From Trichaptum fuscoviolaceum (lineage: Eukaryota > Basidiomycota > Agaricomycetes > Hymenochaetales > Trichaptaceae), in NCBI GenBank assembly GCA_910574455.1, contig CAJSYZ010000010.1, forward strand, positions 648,770 through 712,769: 64,000 nt of DNA. The letters are read 5' to 3'. Shown one piece after another: positions 60,701 to 64,000 of the stretch (the first letter of the stretch is position 1; the number at the start of each line of letters is the position of its first letter). Under the pieces are notes generated by a model, which saw only the letters and a list, made by a program, of their open reading frames with translations, was not told where the DNA came from and did no database searches. The position numbers and the translations under genes are program-made.

Positions 60701-62546
60701 GCGGAAGACCACACATTTTCAGACTTCTGTAGAAAGATCGGCGTGGCTAACATTCGCGAGTACGAGCAGCGTCAGCTCAAGGCTGCTGAAGAAGAGAATA
60801 ATGCTCGCCTTCGCTTTGATACTCAAATAGCACGGTTAACCCATCAGTGAGTTGCTTGGAGGCCGTAACAGCACAGTTTCAAACTCACCATACCATAGAT
60901 CAAACTTCGAAGAACAGCAACTTAAAGCCACAAAGGAGCGTCTGGCCGCTTTAGATAATGCTATGGCAGCGGAAAGAGAGGCTGTTGCGAGGAACGAAGA
61001 AGAGCGAGAGGCAATTCAAGAAGAACTCGACCGTGCTCAAGAGAACATTACTGAATTGCAAGATGAGCTCAAAGAGCTGAATGAGGTTCTGGATGCGAAG
61101 ACAAAGGATCTAGATACAGTTAAGAAGAATACTTCGAAAGCTGCAAAGGTTCTGGATCAAGCGCTCAAAGACATTGCCACGAAGGTGAGTTGCTTTAATT
61201 CGACCGGAAGTATGTGTTTTTGATTCACCTCCGTGAAGAATGATGAAATAGAGAAGCTTGCATCAGAGCGTTCCGCAATCTACAGAAAGTGCCGGTTAGA
61301 GGAAATCAAACTTCCCCTCTTATCTGGAAGCTTGAAGAATGTGCCCATGGAAGAGGTGAGACAGAGATCCCTTGCAGCATTAAATTCGTTATTGATACCT
61401 ATCTTGTAACTTAGAATCTCCGAGAGGAAGTCGCCATGGATGTTGACGATGAGGACGGTACGCAACGGCCTCGCAAAGTCAATGATTACGGTATTCAGAT
61501 CGACTACGAGAGTCTTGACGATGAAGAACGTGAAGTAAGAGCTTTATACATCTCGACAATCTCCATGTCCTGATAAGATACAGGATGCTTCTGCTGAAAC
61601 TGGAGCGCAATTCGATGCTTCCATCGCAAAGATTAATGCGGAAATTGAAAGGATGGCTCCCAATATGAAGGCTATGGACAAGTGAGCGACTCATCTGACG
61701 CAGGGCTTCATTCACTAATAGGTAAATTCGCAGACTTGACGATGTCGAGAGTAAACTCGCTGAGACGGAGAAGGAGTCAGAAAAGGCTCGAAGGGACTCC
61801 AAGAAAGCAAGAGATGAATACAATGACATCAAAAAGCGAAGGTTGGTTTGTAAAACGCGAAGTCCTGGCGCCCGACTTACAGTGATTGTAGATGCGATCT
61901 CTTCAACAAGGCCTTCAGCCATATATCTGAGCGAATCGATCAGATATACAAAGATCTGACGAAGGGGAAGGCTGCACCGCTGGGTGGTGTGGCGTATCTC
62001 AGCTTGGAAGATAATGAGGTAAGTGTTACCGCGGACAATCTGGATCATCTGCTCATCGAATAACATTAGGAACCGTATGCGGGTGGTATCAAATACCACG
62101 CTATGCCACCAATGAAACGATTCCGGGATATGGAGCAATTATCAGGTGGAGAGAAGACTGTCGCAGCACTCGCTTTGCTTTTTGCCATCCATAGGTTGGT
62201 GAACGTTATGTGCTTTGTGGCAAAAAAATACGTGTCTCACCATTTAGTGTCCAGTTACCAGCCAGCGCCATTCTTTGTTCTTGATGAAGTCGATGCTGCG
62301 CTTGATAATGTCAACGTCGGAAAGATCGCGAATTACATTCGTCAGAGGGCATCAGATGAATTCCAGTTCATTGTCATTAGTTTGAAAGGCTCGCTTTACG
62401 AACGTGGCAATTCTCTTGTGGGCATTTACCGCGACCAGGACGTGAATAGCTCGAGTTCTCTAACACTAGATGTGAGTTTCATTCTCTTTAGTCCATTACA
62501 TTGGTTCTGACCGTCCCTATCACAGCTCACTCAATATGATGATTGA
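57767..62546 (+). CDS. SMC1: SMC1, cohesin core ATPase
   Basis: Twenty short introns were placed, and all 21 exons join in frame into a protein of about 1,240 residues, the usual SMC1 length. It begins [14 protein letters not shown], with Walker [10 protein letters not shown] close behind, then [20 protein letters not shown] as in SMC1 proteins. Two long charged coiled coils flank a hinge that includes [19 protein letters not shown] and the glycine-rich [10 protein letters not shown]. The C-terminal head has the signature [15 protein letters not shown] and Walker [14 protein letters not shown]. The protein ends in LTQYDD. It pairs with SMC3 to form the cohesin ring that holds sister chromatids in the nucleus. 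ATG at 57767 is the first in frame and matches the conserved N-terminus. No defect is seen. Confidence 0.95.
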
Positions 62547-63071
62547 GATATTGATTCTCTGTTATGTGTTTTTTGTTGTCCGTAACTTATCTCTCAGATT
62601 AGTGTATTAGGTGTACAGTATCATTATCATGTAGCTCAATTAGATCCAACTGCTAACTTCTATAACGTATTTGCAACCATGTTCATCCTACCTGCATCGC
62701 TAAACCCAATTTATGGTGACGAGGCGGCTCGTTCCGGTGTTTACTCTGTCCTTCCCTGTCTATTTAAGGACGGCCAAATCCATCATGATGCCAACGACTC
62801 CTACTCTTCTGCTGCTATATGGACGTGCACATCATGATGCATTGCTTCGCATCAAATCCCACAAATTTCAACAAGCCCTGCCGAGAGTGAATTACGGAGC
62901 CGATGTTCCCATTTAGCCTATTTCTTGCCAGTGTATGTCCATTGACTCTGAGTCACCCAAATACACATCGACGATTACTTTCCTTATCTTTGACCAGATT
63001 GCTTCAAGTTCGCATCTTCCTTGGGTAAGGTGCTGGCTGCGGCCGACACCACCTCTTGTGATTGACGCAGA
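62547..63071. other. SMC1 to Derlin spacer with a probable 5' UTR intron
   Basis: A GTAAGG donor at about 63025 and a GACGCAG acceptor at 63070, one base before the Derlin ATG, suggest a 46-nt 5' UTR intron. Nothing else is recognised. The two genes are in tandem on +. Confidence 0.4.
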
Positions 63072-64000
63072 ATGTCCCGCATTAGCTCGAAGATATCATT
63101 CTTACAAGTCTCGAAGGACATCCCGAAAACGCCACCCGTTACCTGTACGCTATGTCTCCTGACATTGTGCACTACGCTTCCGGCTGTGTTTGGGGTATTC
63201 AAAACGGCGGATATCAGCCTTAATTTGTGGAAAGCGATGTACAACTATGAAGTACGTACACTATAGACGAATTGTCTGAGATATTGCTTACCTCTCTCCA
63301 CCTTTAAGGTCTGGCGGGTTTTCACCTCATTATTCTACGCTGGTATGTGATCAACGCGTGGGTATCATAATAGACTATTGAGAGAGCACGAGAGTAGGAA
63401 GACACCTGGAATTCGTAATTGGTCTTGTGATGCTATAGTACGATCAGCCCATTCACTCTTTCCACGTTCTGCTCACTACTGCTTTCTTTTTAGCCGTCTG
63501 TCTAGCTCTATGGAATCATATCACTATTCTGGCCGCTCTATAGACTACGCGTGGCAGATATTGACCGATGCTACGTGGATCATCGTGAGCTCGTTAAACT
63601 CCTTTGGCAGGAACACAAATTCTGACAGAGGTTCCACGAAAGGGTATCAACAGCTTGTTCTTTAGCCCCGAATTTAATTTCCATGCATTCATACTCTCAC
63701 TCGTGACTGTCTCAGCAAAGATCGAGCCGAAGGCATACGTATCCTTCTTTGAACTCTTCACCTTGCGAAATCAAAACTTCCCATACCTGCTCCTCCTCTT
63801 CGAACACTTCATCAATGGATCTTTCTACACTGCATCAACGGGAACTGGGTTCGTCATCGGCTGGCTTTGGTGGCTATTTGTACACAATGAAACGGAGAAA
63901 CGAAGAGGCACGAACTTTGGTGTAGCTCCGAAGTGGTTTGGACGACTGTTGGGTGGAGGGAAGATGGTGATACGGAACGGAAGGATAGTTCGGTCAGATA
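63072..64000 (+). CDS. Derlin (Der1-like) ER protein, 3' end beyond window
   Basis: Exons 63072-63251, 63309-63342, 63398-63437, 63494-63584 and 63631 onward join in frame. The protein is a multi-span ER membrane pseudoprotease of the rhomboid superfamily that acts in ER-associated degradation with the Hrd1 ligase. Landmarks are KDIPKTPPVTCTLCL at the N-terminus, VWRVFTSLFYAG joined over introns, the LVMLYRLSSSME segment, GRSIDYAWQIL, FFELFTLRNQNFPYLLLL, and the last membrane segment TGFVIGWLWWLFVHNE. Exons 2 and 3 are only 34 and 40 nt. The last intron placed (63585-63630) uses an AG two bases beyond a nearer one, because only that keeps the frame. The gene runs off the window after IVRSD. 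Confidence 0.85.

Noticed and set aside
61479..62138. 219-codon minus-strand open frame
   Set aside because: It lies antisense to conserved SMC1 exons and is a shadow of that gene.
63130..63240. Alternative frame across Derlin exon 1 (reading like YASGCVWGIQNGG)
   Set aside because: It looks protein-like but does not connect to the VWRVFTS exon; the frame from 63072 gives the Derlin N-terminus and joins cleanly.
1..64000. CRISPR arrays, prokaryotic operons, rRNA genes or LTR retrotransposons
   Set aside because: None of the expected signs (regular spacers, Shine-Dalgarno-led tandem genes, rRNA cores, reverse transcriptase or integrase motifs) were seen.

Overview
The window looks like nuclear DNA of a mushroom-forming basidiomycete (Agaricomycetes). 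Genes are cut by many short introns (mostly 45-70 nt, GT-AG, often with a CTRAC-like branch point). Several families are typical of that group: a DUF6699 protein, an F-box protein, an intron-rich P450, small secreted cysteine-rich proteins and two 'macrofage activating glycoprotein' (MAG) genes. Conserved anchors such as SMC1, Derlin, VPS68 and a sorbitol/xylitol-type dehydrogenase could all be spliced by eye into complete or near-complete proteins. The species cannot be named from the sequence.

Layout. 0-4.2 kb: an intron-bearing tRNA-Thr(AGU), a VPS68 homolog (-) and a DUF6699 gene (+), the last two head to head. 5.3-6.1 kb: a non-autonomous Tc1/mariner (pogo/Fot1-like) element with perfect inverted repeats and a TA duplication. 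6.4-10.8 kb: a HAD phosphatase and a cytochrome P450 (+). 11.2-13.8 kb: an F-box protein and a small secreted 6-Cys protein (-). 14.9-19.5 kb: a 1,518-residue disordered protein (-). 22.8-25.1 kb: an unrecognised protein built from repeats that coincide with exons, with an apparent frameshift in exon 3. 25.6-25.9 kb: a second 6-Cys secreted protein (-). 26.6-27.1 kb: a small basic protein (+). 30.3-31.9 kb: MAG copy 1 (+). 33.6-36.9 kb: a secreted S41-type peptidase (+). 40.2-41.5 kb: a sorbitol/xylitol dehydrogenase (-). 41.5-54.9 kb: about 13 kb with no convincing intact gene. 54.9-56.4 kb: MAG copy 2 (-). 57.8-62.5 kb: SMC1 (+). 63.1-64.0 kb: a Derlin (+), cut by the window edge.

The genes do not form one pathway. 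The window mixes housekeeping genes (cohesin, ER-associated degradation, endosomal sorting, polyol metabolism) with secreted or accessory ones (MAG pair, 6-Cys pair, S41 peptidase, P450). The observations most worth following are the exon-repeat protein, the pair of knottin-like secreted proteins that share an intron position, the inverted-repeat element, and the microexons, including a 25-nt exon that carries the P450 heme-ligand cysteine. All splice models were made by eye; no transcript data were available.
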